Shown here: positions 8,105 through 17,357 of the stretch, piece by piece
Position numbering within the stretch: the stretch's first letter is position 1
How the letters are laid out: every line of letters begins with the position of its first letter
DNA from: an uncultured Sphingopyxis sp.
Lineage (GTDB): Bacteria > Pseudomonadota > Alphaproteobacteria > Sphingomonadales > Sphingomonadaceae
Assembly: GCF_900078365.1 (NCBI RefSeq)
Contig: NZ_LT598653.1
Coordinates: 1,674,001 to 1,738,000 of the forward strand
Length of the DNA: 64,000 nt
Direction of reading: 5' to 3'
Notes under the pieces: model-generated
The model's database searches: none
Told to the model about the DNA's origin: nothing
What the model saw: only the letters and a program-made list of their open reading frames with translations
Position numbers and translations under genes: made by a program

Positions 8105-9699
8105 TGTTGGTCGCCTGCGCTGGCTGCGGGGCCGGCGGCTTCGACATAGCCGCCCGGGTCGTGGAGCGCCCCGGCCGTCGCCTGCATGAAATCCATGACG
8201 GGCCCGGCGGCAAGCATGAGCGTCAGACACACGGCGAGAAGCAGGCCGATCGGCGTGACCTCGACCAGACTGAGGCGCGGCGGCGAATCCTCGCCCGGTG
8301 TCCAGAGGCGATCGATCCCGGCGCGCGTCATCGCGATCATCGTCGCGAGCCCCGACAGGATGATGAGGGCGATCAATATCCATTGCGAGGGCGCGATGGA
8401 GACATGCCGGAACAAGGCATCGATGAGTGCGAATTTGGCGATGAAGCCCGACAGCGGCGGAAGCCCGGCAAGGAGCAAGGAGCAAAAGATGAATCCGCCG
8501 CCCAGAATGGCGATCGTCCCCGGTATGACAACGCCTTCTTCGGTCTCCCTGTCCTCGATCGCGCCGACATATTCGTCGTCGAAAACCGGCTCGGCGATGC
8601 CCTCGATCATGTCCTCCTCGTCGGCGTGGCGCTCGACGGGTTCGATGATGAGGTAGAGCGCGCTGACCGCCAGCGTCGAACTGACGAGATAGAAGAGCAG
8701 CGCCGCCGTGAGCGCTTCACCGCCGATGCCGATCGCGGCGAGCAGGATGCCCGATGACACGAGGACATAATGGCCCGCGATGCGGGTCAGCTGGCGCGCG
8801 GCCAGGATGCCGACGATGCCGAATACCATGGTCGCGAGCCCTCCATAGAGCAGCACGTCGTTGGCAAAGCCCGCGGCTCCTCCCGAATCCTTTCCGAAGA
8901 GGAGGAACGACAGGCGCAGGATGATGTAGATGCCCACCTTGGTCATGATGGCGAACACCGCCGCGACCGGAGGCGAGGCGGCCGCGTAGGTTCGCGGCAG
9001 CCAGAAGCAGAGCGGCCAGATGCCGGCCTTGACCAGAAAGGCGACGCCGAGGATGGCCGCCCCGGCCTCCAGCAATGCCAGATTCTCTTCGGCCGCCGAA
9101 CTCACGCTGACCGCGAGGTCGGCCATGTTGAGCGTGCCCGTCACCGAATAGAGGAGCGCAACGCCGATCAGGAACAGCAGCGATGCGGCGATATTGATCG
9201 CGATATAATGAAGGCTGGCGCTGGTGCGTTCGGTGCCCGACCCGTGCAGGATGAGGCCATAGGACGCGGCGAGCAGAACCTCGAAAAAGACGAAGAGATT
9301 GAAGATGTCGCCGGTCAGGAAGGCGCCGTTGATTCCCATCAGGAGCAGCAGGAACAGCGCGTGGAAGCGGGGCCCCGACCGGTCCCAGCGTGCGGTGGCA
9401 TAGAATAGAGAGGTGAAGCCGAGGATGCTGGTGAGCAGCAGCATCATGGTCGACAGACGGTCGGCGACCAACGTGATCGCAAAGGGCGAGGGCCAGTCGC
9501 CGAGCCGGTACGCCACCGGGCCGCTTTCGCGGGCGGACCATAGCAGCACGCCCGCGACCCCGACCAGCAAGGCCGCGACGCCGAGGCCGAGCGTCCGTTT
9601 GGTGGCGCGCCGCCGCTCGTCCAGCGACAGCATGAGCGCGCTCGCCACCAGCGGCAGCAGGATCGGCACGATGATGAGATGCGCGAGCCAGCCCCTCAC
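8101..9699 (-). CDS. mnhD: Na+/H+ antiporter subunit D
   Basis: A 532-residue polytopic membrane protein of the NuoM/NuoN proton-translocating family, one of the two large ion-pumping subunits of the Mrp complex. Visible hallmarks are the early helix LIIVPILLPLVASALMLSL, NLFVFFEVLLAASYGLILHG and GIWPLCFWLPRTYAAASPPV, whose charged residue and Pro pattern belong to the proton channel. An acidic insert (residues about 355-385, rich in Glu and Asp) separates the last helices. It starts at an ATGA overlap with mnhC. Confidence 0.94.
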   Translation of the reverse strand: MRGWLAHLIIVPILLPLVASALMLSLDERRRATKRTLGLGVAALLVGVAGVLLWSARESGPVAYRLGDWPSPFAITLVADRLSTMMLLLTSILGFTSLFYATARWDRSGPRFHALFLLLLMGINGAFLTGDIFNLFVFFEVLLAASYGLILHGSGTERTSASLHYIAINIAASLLFLIGVALLYSVTGTLNMADLAVSVSSAAEENLALLEAGAAILGVAFLVKAGIWPLCFWLPRTYAAASPPVAAVFAIMTKVGIYIILRLSFLLFGKDSGGAAGFANDVLLYGGLATMVFGIVGILAARQLTRIAGHYVLVSSGILLAAIGIGGEALTAALLFYLVSSTLAVSALYLIIEPVERHADEEDMIEGIAEPVFDDEYVGAIEDRETEEGVVIPGTIAILGGGFIFCSLLLAGLPPLSGFIAKFALIDALFRHVSIAPSQWILIALIILSGLATMIAMTRAGIDRLWTPGEDSPPRLSLVEVTPIGLLLAVCLTLMLAAGPVMDFMQATAGALHDPGGYVEAAGPAASAGDQQ

Positions 9700-10037
9700 G
9701 TCTCTCCATCCTCTCCATCGACATGGTCGGTACCGGTCAGGCCGCGCGAGGCCATCAGCACGACGAGGAGCAGCGCGGTTGTCGCGAACGAGATGACGAT
9801 CGCCGTCAACACCAGCGCCTGGGGCAAGGGATCGCCATAGGCCGCGGGGTCTGCGGCTCCCTTGCCGACGATCGGCGGCGCATCGGTGCGCAGGCGTCCC
9901 GCGGCGATGATGAAGAGATTGACCGCGTAGGAAAGCAGGGACAGCCCCAATATGACCTGGAAGGTGCGCGGGCGGAAAAGGAGCCAGAGCCCCGACGCGG
10001 TGAGGATGCCGATGGCGAGCGAGAGGATGATTTCCAT
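9696..10037 (-). CDS. mnhC: Na+/H+ antiporter subunit C
   Basis: 113 residues homologous to NuoK, a three-helix channel subunit. The segments ILSLAIGILTASGLWLLF, FQVILGLSLLSYAVNLFII and PLPQALVLTAIVISFATTAL, with the conserved DPLPQALVLTAIVI motif, identify it. The ATG at 10037 overlaps the stop of the fused A/B subunit by one base in the sequence ATGA. Downstream it overlaps mnhD. Confidence 0.95.
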   Translation of the reverse strand: MEIILSLAIGILTASGLWLLFRPRTFQVILGLSLLSYAVNLFIIAAGRLRTDAPPIVGKGAADPAAYGDPLPQALVLTAIVISFATTALLLVVLMASRGLTGTDHVDGEDGET

Positions 10038-12964
10038 CAGCCTCCTCCTTCCGGCGCGCGCACTTGCGGCTCGTCGTCCGCCTTCCTCTTGAGCGGCGAA
10101 CGGATCGACTGGTGCGCCAGCGCGATCAGGATAAGGACGGTCGTTCCGACGACGACAGCGAAGACGCCGATATCGAACAGCAGCGCGCTGGCGATCGGAA
10201 TATCGCCGATCAGCGGGATCGTCAGATAGCTGAAATAGCTGGTGAGAAAGGGATAGCCCGCGACCCATGCTGCAAGACCGGTGCCCACCGTGAGCAGCAG
10301 CCCGAAGCTGATCCATCGCAGCGGACGGATATCCAGCCGCCCTTCGACCCAGCGCGTCCCGCCCGCCATATAGAGCAGGAGGATGGCGATCGAGGCGGTC
10401 ACCCCGCCCGCGAAGCCGCCGCCCGGCAGGTCATGCCCGCGCATCAGTAGATAGATGGCAAAGGTCAGGATCACCGGAAACAGCCATTGCATGATGATCC
10501 GCGGCACGAACAGATAATGGGCGAGCGTGTCGCCGTGCGAACGATCCTGTTCGGCCCGGTCGAAGTCGTTCTGGCGCTGTTGCTGATGCGGCAATTCGAC
10601 GCTTTCCGGTGCCGGCCTGAAACGGCGGAGGAGCGTGAAAACCGTCAGTGCGACGATCGAGAGAACGGTGATTTCGCCGAGCGTGTCGAAGCCGCGGAAA
10701 TCGACGAGGATGACGTTGACGACATTGGCGCCGCCCCCTTCGGGGTAGGCGTTCTCGACGAAGTAACGCGATATGCTGTCGACGTTGGGCCGGCTCATCA
10801 TCGCATAGGAGAGCGCGGCCATTCCGGCGCCGCCCGAGACCGCGAGCAGCAGGTCGCGGCTACGGCGCAGCCGGACGATCAGCGGCGTGCGCGCCTCGGG
10901 CCAGATATCGGGCTTGCGCAGCGGCAGCCACCGAAGGCTGAGCAGGAGCAGCACGAGCGTGACGATTTCTACCAGCAACTGCGTCAGGCCCAGGTCCGGG
11001 GCCGAGAGCCAGATGAAGCTGATGCAAGTCGCGAGGCCTGCCCCGCCGATCAGCGACAAGGCGACGAGGCGATGGAATTTGGCCTGCCATGCCGCGCCGA
11101 TCGCGCAGAGACAGCCGATGATCCACAGCAGCGCGAAGACCGGATCGATCAGCGTCATGGGTTGGGGCCCGCGGCTGTATCCCAGGAAAAGAAACGGCAA
11201 GGCGCCCAGCAGGATCGCGGTCCCGACCAAAAGCCGCAACTGGACCTGCAATTTCGCGGTGCCGGACCATTCGTGAATTGCACGTGCCGCGCCGACGATG
11301 GCGGCCAGCGCGGCTTCGAACGTGCGCCGCGCCTTCAGGCGGCCGATCACGGGTGAGCGTTCGACCGCGTTGAGGCGCGCGCCGAAGCGCGCATAGGCGA
11401 CCGTTCCGCCGATCAGCGCGATGAGGCTCATCAGCAGCGGCGGGTTGAACCCGTGCCAGACGGCGAGGCTGTAGGCCGGCGTCCGTTCGCCCAGCACCGC
11501 CTCGACCGCGAGTGCGAGAACGGGTCCGATGGTGAGCGCGGGCAGGGTGCCGACGAGCAGGCAGGCGAGCACCAATATCTCGATCGGCAATCGCATCCAG
11601 TGCGGCGCTTCGTGAGGCGTGTGGGGAAGGTCGACGGGTGGAGGGCCGAAGAATGTCTGGTGAATGAAGCGGATCGAATAAAAGACGCTGAAGCCGCTCG
11701 CGAGCGTCGCCAGAATGGGCAAGGCCGCGTCGATGATCGTTCCGCTGTGTGCCTCGAGAGCTTCGGCGAGAAACATTTCCTTCGACAGGAAACCGTTGAG
11801 CAGTGGGACGCCGGCCATCGCAGCCGCGGCGACCATCGCGAGCGTTGCGGTGATCGGCATGAATTTCACGAGACCGCTTAGGCGCCGAAGGTCGCGCGTT
11901 CCCGTTTCATGATCGATGATGCCCGCCGCCATGAACAGCGAAGCCTTGAAGGTCGCATGATTTACGGTGTGAAAAATTGCAGCGACCGCGGCGAGCGGGC
12001 TGCCAAGCCCTAGCAACAGGGTGATGAGCCCGAGATGGCTGATCGTCGAATAGGCGAGCAGTCCTTTGAGGTCCTGCTGAAAGATCGCGGACCATGCCCC
12101 GACGAGCAAGGTGGCGAGCCCGGCTGTCGTCACGATCAGATACCAGCTCTCGGTTCCCGACAGGACGGGCCACAGGAGAATGAGGAGGAAGACGCCCGCC
12201 TTCACCATCGTCGCCGAATGGAGATAGGCCGACACGGGCGTCGGCGCGGCCATGGCGTGCGGCAGCCAGAAGTGAAACGGGACTTGCGCGCTTTTCGTGA
12301 AGGCGCCCAGCAGGATCAGGATCAACACCGGCAGATAGGCGTCGTGCGCGCGAATGATAGATCCTGCCGCCAGCACGGTGTCGATGTCATAGCTGCCGGT
12401 GATCCGTCCGAGCAGCAGGAAGCCGATGAGCATGCAGACGCCGCCGAAGCCCGTGACGATCAGGGCCATTCGAGCTCCGTCGCGGGCCGCCTGATTGTGA
12501 TGCCAATACCCGATGAGCAGGAAGGAGAAGAGGCTGGTCAGCTCCCAGAAAAAGGCGAGCTGAATCAGATTGCCGGAGAGGACGATGCCCAGCATCGCAC
12601 CCATGAAAGCCTGGAGGAAGGCAAAGAAACGCGGAACCGGGTCCTTCGGCGACATGTAATAGCGCGCATAGAGGATCACGAGCGCGCCGATGGTCAGGAC
12701 TAGGAGCGCGAAAAGCCATGTGAAACCGTCGAGCCGCAGCGTGAACTGGAGACCGAGCGAGGGCAGCCACGACGCCTCGTGGCGCACGACCTCGCCCCCC
12801 GCGACAGCCGGATAAAATGCGGCAACCAGCAAAACGCCCGCGAGCGCGATCGCCCCGGCGATGGCGGATGCCCAGTTCCGCCCTGCCTGCGGCAAGGCCG
12901 CCGCAATCACGCTGCCACAGAAGGGAAGGCTCACCACGGCCAACAGATAGTGCGGGTCGTGCAT
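10037..12964 (-). CDS. mnhA: Na+/H+ antiporter subunit A fused to subunit B
   Basis: About 975 residues from the ATG at 12964 (MHDPHYLLAVVSLPFCGSVI). A longer in-frame opening to 13027 would add a basic, unlikely leader. The first about 770 residues are MrpA, the NuoL-like large pump subunit, with ELTSLFSFLLIGYWHHN, AQVPFHFWLPHAMAAPTPVS, STISHLGLITLLLG and NHATFKASLFMAAG. The final about 190 residues are MrpB-like (IMQWLFPVILTFAIYLLMRG, HDLPGGGFAGGVTASIAILL). Together with C-G this gives a complete six-gene operon in the order AB-C-D-E-F-G. Such complexes handle Na+ or K+ and alkaline stress. Confidence 0.94.
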   Translation of the reverse strand: MHDPHYLLAVVSLPFCGSVIAAALPQAGRNWASAIAGAIALAGVLLVAAFYPAVAGGEVVRHEASWLPSLGLQFTLRLDGFTWLFALLVLTIGALVILYARYYMSPKDPVPRFFAFLQAFMGAMLGIVLSGNLIQLAFFWELTSLFSFLLIGYWHHNQAARDGARMALIVTGFGGVCMLIGFLLLGRITGSYDIDTVLAAGSIIRAHDAYLPVLILILLGAFTKSAQVPFHFWLPHAMAAPTPVSAYLHSATMVKAGVFLLILLWPVLSGTESWYLIVTTAGLATLLVGAWSAIFQQDLKGLLAYSTISHLGLITLLLGLGSPLAAVAAIFHTVNHATFKASLFMAAGIIDHETGTRDLRRLSGLVKFMPITATLAMVAAAAMAGVPLLNGFLSKEMFLAEALEAHSGTIIDAALPILATLASGFSVFYSIRFIHQTFFGPPPVDLPHTPHEAPHWMRLPIEILVLACLLVGTLPALTIGPVLALAVEAVLGERTPAYSLAVWHGFNPPLLMSLIALIGGTVAYARFGARLNAVERSPVIGRLKARRTFEAALAAIVGAARAIHEWSGTAKLQVQLRLLVGTAILLGALPFLFLGYSRGPQPMTLIDPVFALLWIIGCLCAIGAAWQAKFHRLVALSLIGGAGLATCISFIWLSAPDLGLTQLLVEIVTLVLLLLSLRWLPLRKPDIWPEARTPLIVRLRRSRDLLLAVSGGAGMAALSYAMMSRPNVDSISRYFVENAYPEGGGANVVNVILVDFRGFDTLGEITVLSIVALTVFTLLRRFRPAPESVELPHQQQRQNDFDRAEQDRSHGDTLAHYLFVPRIIMQWLFPVILTFAIYLLMRGHDLPGGGFAGGVTASIAILLLYMAGGTRWVEGRLDIRPLRWISFGLLLTVGTGLAAWVAGYPFLTSYFSYLTIPLIGDIPIASALLFDIGVFAVVVGTTVLILIALAHQSIRSPLKRKADDEPQVRAPEGGG

Positions 12965-13071
12965 CGGTGAGTGGGCGCTCCTGCTGGCGGTAAGATATTT
13001 TCGTCTTAGGGGTGCCCGCCGCGCCAAGGCAAGGCCGCAGGCTGTCCCGGAGCCGGCACGGCGAACGTTTC

Positions 13072-13947
13072 TCAGCCGTCGACGCTGCTGACGACAAGAA
13101 GGTCGCCCGAATGGCCTTCGAGCAACTTCCGCTCGGTGCTGCCGATGATCGCTTCGAACAGAGCGCCATGGCCGTGGCTTCCGACGACCGTGAGGTCCGC
13201 GAAGCGGTCTTCGGCAAACTCGCTGATCAGTCGCTCCACGGCGCCGGTTTCGACGATCAGGTCGAGGCGGGCCGCGAGATCGGTGCCCACGCGCGGATCG
13301 GCGATGATCTCGGCGAGCATGTGCGACCGCAGGTCATGATCGATTTGAGGGCGCGCGGCTGCGGCGAGTCCCGCGGCGGCGGGAAGGTCGTGCGCGTGGA
13401 AGAGCGTGAGACGCGCGCGCGGGAAAAGCGCTGCCGATACGAGAAGGGCTTCGCGCGCTCCCTGCGAACGATCGGTCGCGACGATGATGTTGCGATAGGG
13501 GCCGGCGGGGCGATCGTGGACGACCAGCACGGGAATCGAGAGATTCTTGATCAACCGTTTGGCCGTTCCGCCGAGCAGGAGGCTGCCGAGCATGTCGTTC
13601 CGCGCGACACCCGCAACCACCAGATCGCAATGCTCCTTCTCCGCGATCGCCTGGAGTTCGGTCGCGGGATCGCCGACGGCTACCAGGATTTCGGCGGTGG
13701 TACCGCTGCCCGCCAGGTGCGACCGAAGCGTCCGTCGCGCGCGCCCGGCGGGTGTCGTCCGGCGCCTTCGTCCTCTTCCTTCCAGCAAATGCCCGGGGTC
13801 CGGCTCGACGACGGTCGCCGCGATCAACCGCGCGCCCCACTCTTCCGCCAGCGCAATCGCGCGGTCGAGGGCACGGTCACACCGACAGCTAAGGTCGGTG
13901 GCGACAAGAATGGTTTGCGGCAACGAGCGCTGTTCCTTTGGTTCCAT
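13072..13947 (-). CDS. two-domain universal stress protein
   Basis: 291 residues made of two tandem Usp domains. The first begins TILVATDLSCRCDRALDRAI and carries GVARNDMLGSLLLGGTAKRL; the second begins NIIVATDRSQGAREALLVSA and carries GSHGHGALFEAIIGSTERKL. The second contains a good ATP-binding G-x2-G-x9-G-S pattern; in the first it is slightly altered, as is common when only one half binds nucleotide. It lies upstream of the Mrp operon on the same strand with a 107-base gap, so it may be co-expressed with it in stress. Cytoplasmic. Confidence 0.9.
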   Translation of the reverse strand: MEPKEQRSLPQTILVATDLSCRCDRALDRAIALAEEWGARLIAATVVEPDPGHLLEGRGRRRRTTPAGRARRTLRSHLAGSGTTAEILVAVGDPATELQAIAEKEHCDLVVAGVARNDMLGSLLLGGTAKRLIKNLSIPVLVVHDRPAGPYRNIIVATDRSQGAREALLVSAALFPRARLTLFHAHDLPAAAGLAAAARPQIDHDLRSHMLAEIIADPRVGTDLAARLDLIVETGAVERLISEFAEDRFADLTVVGSHGHGALFEAIIGSTERKLLEGHSGDLLVVSSVDG

Positions 13948-14002
13948 CTTCTTTCTCCCTCTGCACAGCGTTCTGCAGTTCCGTTTTCGCCGACATTTTG
14001 CA

Positions 14003-14407
14003 CTAATCCGCGCGCTCGACGGTGCGGACCGTGAGCGTGCGTTTTCGTCCTTCCCGGTCCGGCCACAGGATCGACTGTCCCGGTTTCAGTCCGATCAGCC
14101 CGGCCCCCACCGGAGTGAGAATGGATATCCTGTTCTCCGCGATGTCGGCGTCCTTCGGAAAAACGAGCTGGCAGCGATATTCGCGGTCGCTCGCTTCGTC
14201 GGCAAAGCCGATGTGTGAGTGCATGGTCACCGTGTCGACCGGCATGCGTTCCCGCTTGTGAAGGACGGCTCGCGATATTTCGCCGAGCAACAGCTCGCTC
14301 ACGTCCGGGAGGCGTTCTTCAACGGCCAGCGCCAGATTGGAGAGGCATTCGGCTTCGCTATCGATCATATGGATTGGCGGCCGCTTCGCAGCCTTGGATG
14401 TTTTCAT
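14003..14407 (-). CDS. Rnk/GreA-type regulator of nucleoside diphosphate kinase
   Basis: 134 residues ending in a GreA/GreB C-terminal-like fold: TVTMHSHIGFADEASDREYR, QLVFPKDADIAENRISIL, TPVGAGLIGLKPGQSILW. This arrangement, with only a short N-terminal helix region and no full coiled coil, fits Rnk rather than a transcript cleavage factor. Rnk binds RNA polymerase near the secondary channel. It is upstream of the universal stress gene on the same strand. Confidence 0.85.
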   Translation of the reverse strand: MKTSKAAKRPPIHMIDSEAECLSNLALAVEERLPDVSELLLGEISRAVLHKRERMPVDTVTMHSHIGFADEASDREYRCQLVFPKDADIAENRISILTPVGAGLIGLKPGQSILWPDREGRKRTLTVRTVERAD

Positions 14408-14937
14408 CGGATTTCGCTTTCAAAATAGGACGGGCGCCGGCGCGGCGCGGTCATATTCGGTTGTTACAGCCCCGAACCGGGGCCGTGTCGCGCCGCGGTC
14501 GGGGCTAGAAGCCGACGAGAAGAGTGCTCGTAGAGAAGCGAAAGCAGGACGGGCGAATGCAGATTTGCATGGCGGCAAGGTGGGGGCTGCGCGGACGGAA
14601 GTCAAATCCCGAGGCCCGGGATCTGCCCATTCACTTTCGCAGGTGAATTCGGGAATCTGCGCGTTCGCGACGGAGGGCCGGCGTGATTTTGCCCTTTCAC
14701 CCGTTCATGCTATGCGGCTTTTCATGATGTGTTCAACGGCACTTCGTTTCCTGGCCCATGCCGGCAGCCTGCTGACGCGCGCGTCGGCCTCGGCGCGGCT
14801 GCGGTCTGCCTAACGCGCAGGTCGACGCCGACCCCGAGGCTCGATGCCGGTATTGCCCGCCGGCTTTCCGCACATTCGATAGGTAGTGACCCGCAGCCCG
14901 CGGGTCGAAAGTGGCGTTCGCGCGCCTGGAGTTTTCC
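14408..14937. other. 530-base divergent intergenic region
   Basis: Separates the rnk-like gene (minus strand) from the hemD-like gene (plus strand), so it must hold both promoters. I saw no convincing coding sequence, no tRNA and no clear FNR-type site. The stretch GAATTCGGGAATCTGCGCG near 14650 is less GC-rich than its surroundings. Confidence 0.4.
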
Positions 14938-15783
14938 ATGAACAATTCTGTGCCCGAAGCTGCGGAACGCCGCCTCGGTGCTGGAACCGGTATGACTGGC
15001 AAGCGGGTCTGGGTTACCCGGACCGAGCCGTTCAACCGGCTTACCGTAAAGCGTCTTGCCGCAGCAGGATATGAGGCGATTGGAGCGCCGGTGCTAGACG
15101 TCGAACTGCTGGCGGTTAGGGCGGTCGCGGCTGTTCCCGACGCGCTCATATTCACGAGCCTCAACGGCGTGCGGCTGCATCGCTTCTTTCCTGCCCTGGC
15201 AGGATTGCCGGTATTCGCGGTCGGGGATCATAGCGCGCGTTTCGCGCGGGCACGCGGCTATCGAAACGTCATTTCGGCGAGCGGCAATGTGCGGGACCTT
15301 TGCCGGTCGATCGAGGCCGGGTTCGAAGGCGGTGCCGACCTGCTCCATATCGGCGCCCTCCGTACGGCCGGCGACCTCGCCGGCATGCTGCGGCCTGAAT
15401 TTCGCGTCCGAAAGCTCGCCGTCTATGACGTCCGGGAACGCGACCCGCGCCAGTTGGACCGGGTTTGCGGCGGCCTCGATAAGATCGACCTGATCCTGAT
15501 TCATTCGCCGCGGGCGGGCCGTCACGCCGCAGAGCTGATACGCGCCGCGATGCCCGATTGGCCCGGCACGGCTCATTGTATCTCAGCGGCGGTTGCGGCC
15601 TGCTTTCATCAACTCCCGCGCGTTCGAATTCACGTCGCCGAGCGCCCCGACGAGGCGTCGCTTCTCGCGTTGTTTCGACAGGAGCGGTCCTCGCTGGCCG
15701 TGCCGCCGAGTGGCGGGCGAGGCGATCCCGCCGAATTGCATGCTTCAGCGAGGCCCGGGTTTGCCAACGGGGCCCCGTCATGA
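14938..15783 (+). CDS. hemD: uroporphyrinogen-III synthase family protein
   Basis: The fold pattern is that of HemD, which closes and inverts the linear tetrapyrrole to uroporphyrinogen III: KRVWVTRTEPFNRLTVKRLA at the start, then ALIFTSLNGVRLHRFFPALA, LPVFAVGDHSARFARARGY and DLLHIGALRTAGDLAGML, and finally LILIHSPRAGRHAAELI. The ATG at 14938 is preceded by GGAG with good spacing; ATGs at 14911 and 14992 are alternatives. The C-terminus has a 40-residue tail beyond the domain. It is not next to hemC, so it may be a second copy serving an accessory pathway. A strong hairpin follows. Confidence 0.75.
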   Translation: MNNSVPEAAERRLGAGTGMTGKRVWVTRTEPFNRLTVKRLAAAGYEAIGAPVLDVELLAVRAVAAVPDALIFTSLNGVRLHRFFPALAGLPVFAVGDHSARFARARGYRNVISASGNVRDLCRSIEAGFEGGADLLHIGALRTAGDLAGMLRPEFRVRKLAVYDVRERDPRQLDRVCGGLDKIDLILIHSPRAGRHAAELIRAAMPDWPGTAHCISAAVAACFHQLPRVRIHVAERPDEASLLALFRQERSSLAVPPSGGRGDPAELHASARPGFANGAPS

Positions 15784-15848
15784 TCGGCGCCATTCAACCC
15801 TGTTCGCCTGTTCAACGCCGCGGGGTGCGGCTGCTCGAACCTTAGCGG

Positions 15849-15877
15849 CCCCGGGCCCGCATCCGGCGGGCCCGGGG
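15849..15877 (+). terminator. strong GC hairpin after the hemD-like gene
   Basis: CCCCGGGCCCGC at 15849-15860 pairs perfectly with GCGGGCCCGGGG at 15866-15877 around a 5-base loop. A 12-bp GC stem of this kind between two same-strand genes is likely a terminator, although no T-run follows. Confidence 0.6.
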
Positions 15878-15988
15878 TGTCTCCCGCCAGGACGGCAGCG
15901 CGACCGGTTAATCCGGCGCCCCCGCCCACGACCCCGTTCGAACCTTTATCCGCCTGGCGTTCGGCGCCGGCGGCGATGGAGAAATTGC

Positions 15989-16549
15989 GTGAACAATCCC
16001 TTGGAGCAGCAATCGCTGCTCGATCACCTCATCAGGGAGGCGGCATTCGGGGCGAGCGCGATGCTCGCCGATCCGCTGGAAGCGGCACGATTGCGGACTC
16101 CGTCGGACTGCGGACTGACCGAAATCGAGCGGCTGGAACATTCCGTCCTCGCCGAAGATCAATTGCTGGCAGCGGCGCTGCGGCTGACGGCAGGCCCGGC
16201 GACGCCGTTCGCGATCGAAGCCGCGCTGCAGAATTTCTTCGCGACGCCCCCTGGCCGGCTCGCCGTAGAGGCGCAGCGGCGCGCCGCCTTCGGCCCCGTT
16301 ACAGGTCAGGGGCTGCCGATCGGACGCGCTCGCGAAACCGCCGCCGAAATAGAGGGGCGGTTGGACCGGCAGGGAGGCAAAGCGTTCGGAGATCTGCGGA
16401 CCTATGCAGACCTCTACAGTGATCTCTGGTGCGATCCCAGGATCGCCGCACCCACCATCGCGCGACGCGAAATGCTGGCGCTCGTGAGCGCGCTCAATGA
16501 ACGTTGCGCGCCCGCGGACATGGCCGGGCGGAAGGCGGCGCGCTCATGA
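15989..16549 (+). CDS. hypothetical protein (186 aa)
   Basis: Not recognised. I place the start at the GTG at 15989, 7 bases after GGAG; frames further upstream contain the hairpin. The protein is soluble and mostly helical, with LDHLIREAAFGASAMLADPL, TEIERLEHSVLAEDQLLAAA and AYADLYSDLW-type segments. The size and helicity recall cofactor-insertion chaperones, but I see no diagnostic motif. Its stop overlaps the next small gene (ATGA), so it heads a four-gene unit of a soluble protein and three small membrane proteins. Confidence 0.65.
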   Translation: MNNPLEQQSLLDHLIREAAFGASAMLADPLEAARLRTPSDCGLTEIERLEHSVLAEDQLLAAALRLTAGPATPFAIEAALQNFFATPPGRLAVEAQRRAAFGPVTGQGLPIGRARETAAEIEGRLDRQGGKAFGDLRTYADLYSDLWCDPRIAAPTIARREMLALVSALNERCAPADMAGRKAARS

Positions 16550-16686
16550 GACACTCCTCGCAACGGCTGGAATATCCGCCGCTCGAAATGGGATGCAGAA
16601 CCCGGCTGCTTCTCATGATCGCCTTTACCACGCTTTTTGCCGCGACCTGCTGGCTCGTCGGGACGGCATTGCGCGCCGCCACCTGA
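16546..16686 (+). CDS. small single-span membrane protein (46 aa)
   Basis: Starts with an ATGA overlap with the previous gene. One hydrophobic helix (RLLLMIAFTTLFAATCWLVG) follows a 20-residue basic head. Unknown function; the overlap argues that it is a real, translationally coupled gene. Confidence 0.55.
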   Translation: MRHSSQRLEYPPLEMGCRTRLLLMIAFTTLFAATCWLVGTALRAAT

Positions 16687-16702
16687 TCGGATGGAGATAG
16701 AC

Positions 16703-16960
16703 ATGTCGACCGAACTGGCGGGTCTGTCGGTCCGCTGGACCTACCCGCTCGAAGACATATTGGGCCTCGTCATCGTTGCCGGGGTCGTGGGCCTCTACAG
16801 CCTTATGTTCGCGGTGACCGAGCGCAATTGGCGCGGCTGGCTCGTCTCCGCCTGCTTATCCTTCGCGGCGATGGCGTGGCTGATTGCGGCAAGTCCCTCG
16901 GCGCCGCCGGTGAACGCGGGCGGCACGCCGGCGAAGGGAGCGGCGAGGACGGCGGAATGA
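16703..16960 (+). CDS. small two-span membrane protein (85 aa)
   Basis: ATG at 16703 after ATGGAGATAG. Two hydrophobic helices, ILGLVIVAGVVGLYSLMFAV and WLVSACLSFAAMAWLIAA, are separated by the basic loop TERNWRG; the tail is Pro/Gly/Ala-rich. Not recognised. Its stop overlaps the next start. Confidence 0.6.
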   Translation: MSTELAGLSVRWTYPLEDILGLVIVAGVVGLYSLMFAVTERNWRGWLVSACLSFAAMAWLIAASPSAPPVNAGGTPAKGAARTAE

Positions 16961-17124
16961 AACGCTTTCCGGAATCGCTCGCGCCTTCCCCGCAGCGCCA
17001 CCCGTCGATGCTTCCGGGAACCGCGCTCGCGGTTCTTGCCGCGACAATGCTGGTGCTCCTGGGCACATCGCGTCTCTTCGGCTATGAGCGCACGTCAATA
17101 TGCGTGTCGTCGACGAGTGGGTGA
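16957..17124 (+). pseudogene. small membrane protein truncated by IS insertion
   Basis: Starts with an ATGA overlap, then MKRFPESLAPSPQRHPS, and one helix LPGTALAVLAATMLVLLGTS ending RLFGYERT. From about 17095 the reading enters unrelated sequence and stops at 17124. The head-helix-'GxxRLxGY' layout resembles PuhC-like and similar assembly proteins, so a larger periplasmic domain was probably lost, but this is speculative. Confidence 0.45.
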
Positions 17125-17357
17125 CTGCAGTTGGGCTCCGAAGCGAGACTATGGGACGCATGCACTGACACTGGCGGAAGACGTTGAAGTCTAACCACTA
17201 AATCTCGATGCTCTGGAAAGAGGGTGCTCTGGATTCGCGTGGAACGTCCGATCTCCTTGTTTAATTGCCGAAAGCAGGCTGTCTCCAAGTGATGACGTGG
17301 ACGGCTCTCCAACTCCCCGCGGTATGATCCGCAGGATGAGCTGGAAGGAGAGCTACG
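17125..17357. other. non-coding leader of the IS110-type element
   Basis: About 230 bases between the broken membrane gene and the transposase start. No ORF of note. In IS110-family elements non-coding ends carry the bridge (seeker) RNA. This stretch could contain one, but IS1111-like members keep it downstream, and I could not place loops with confidence. Confidence 0.3.

Noticed and set aside
17125..17357. A defined bridge RNA in the IS110 leader
   Set aside because: The subgroup of the IS is uncertain and I could not recognise guide loops, so only a possible location is noted.
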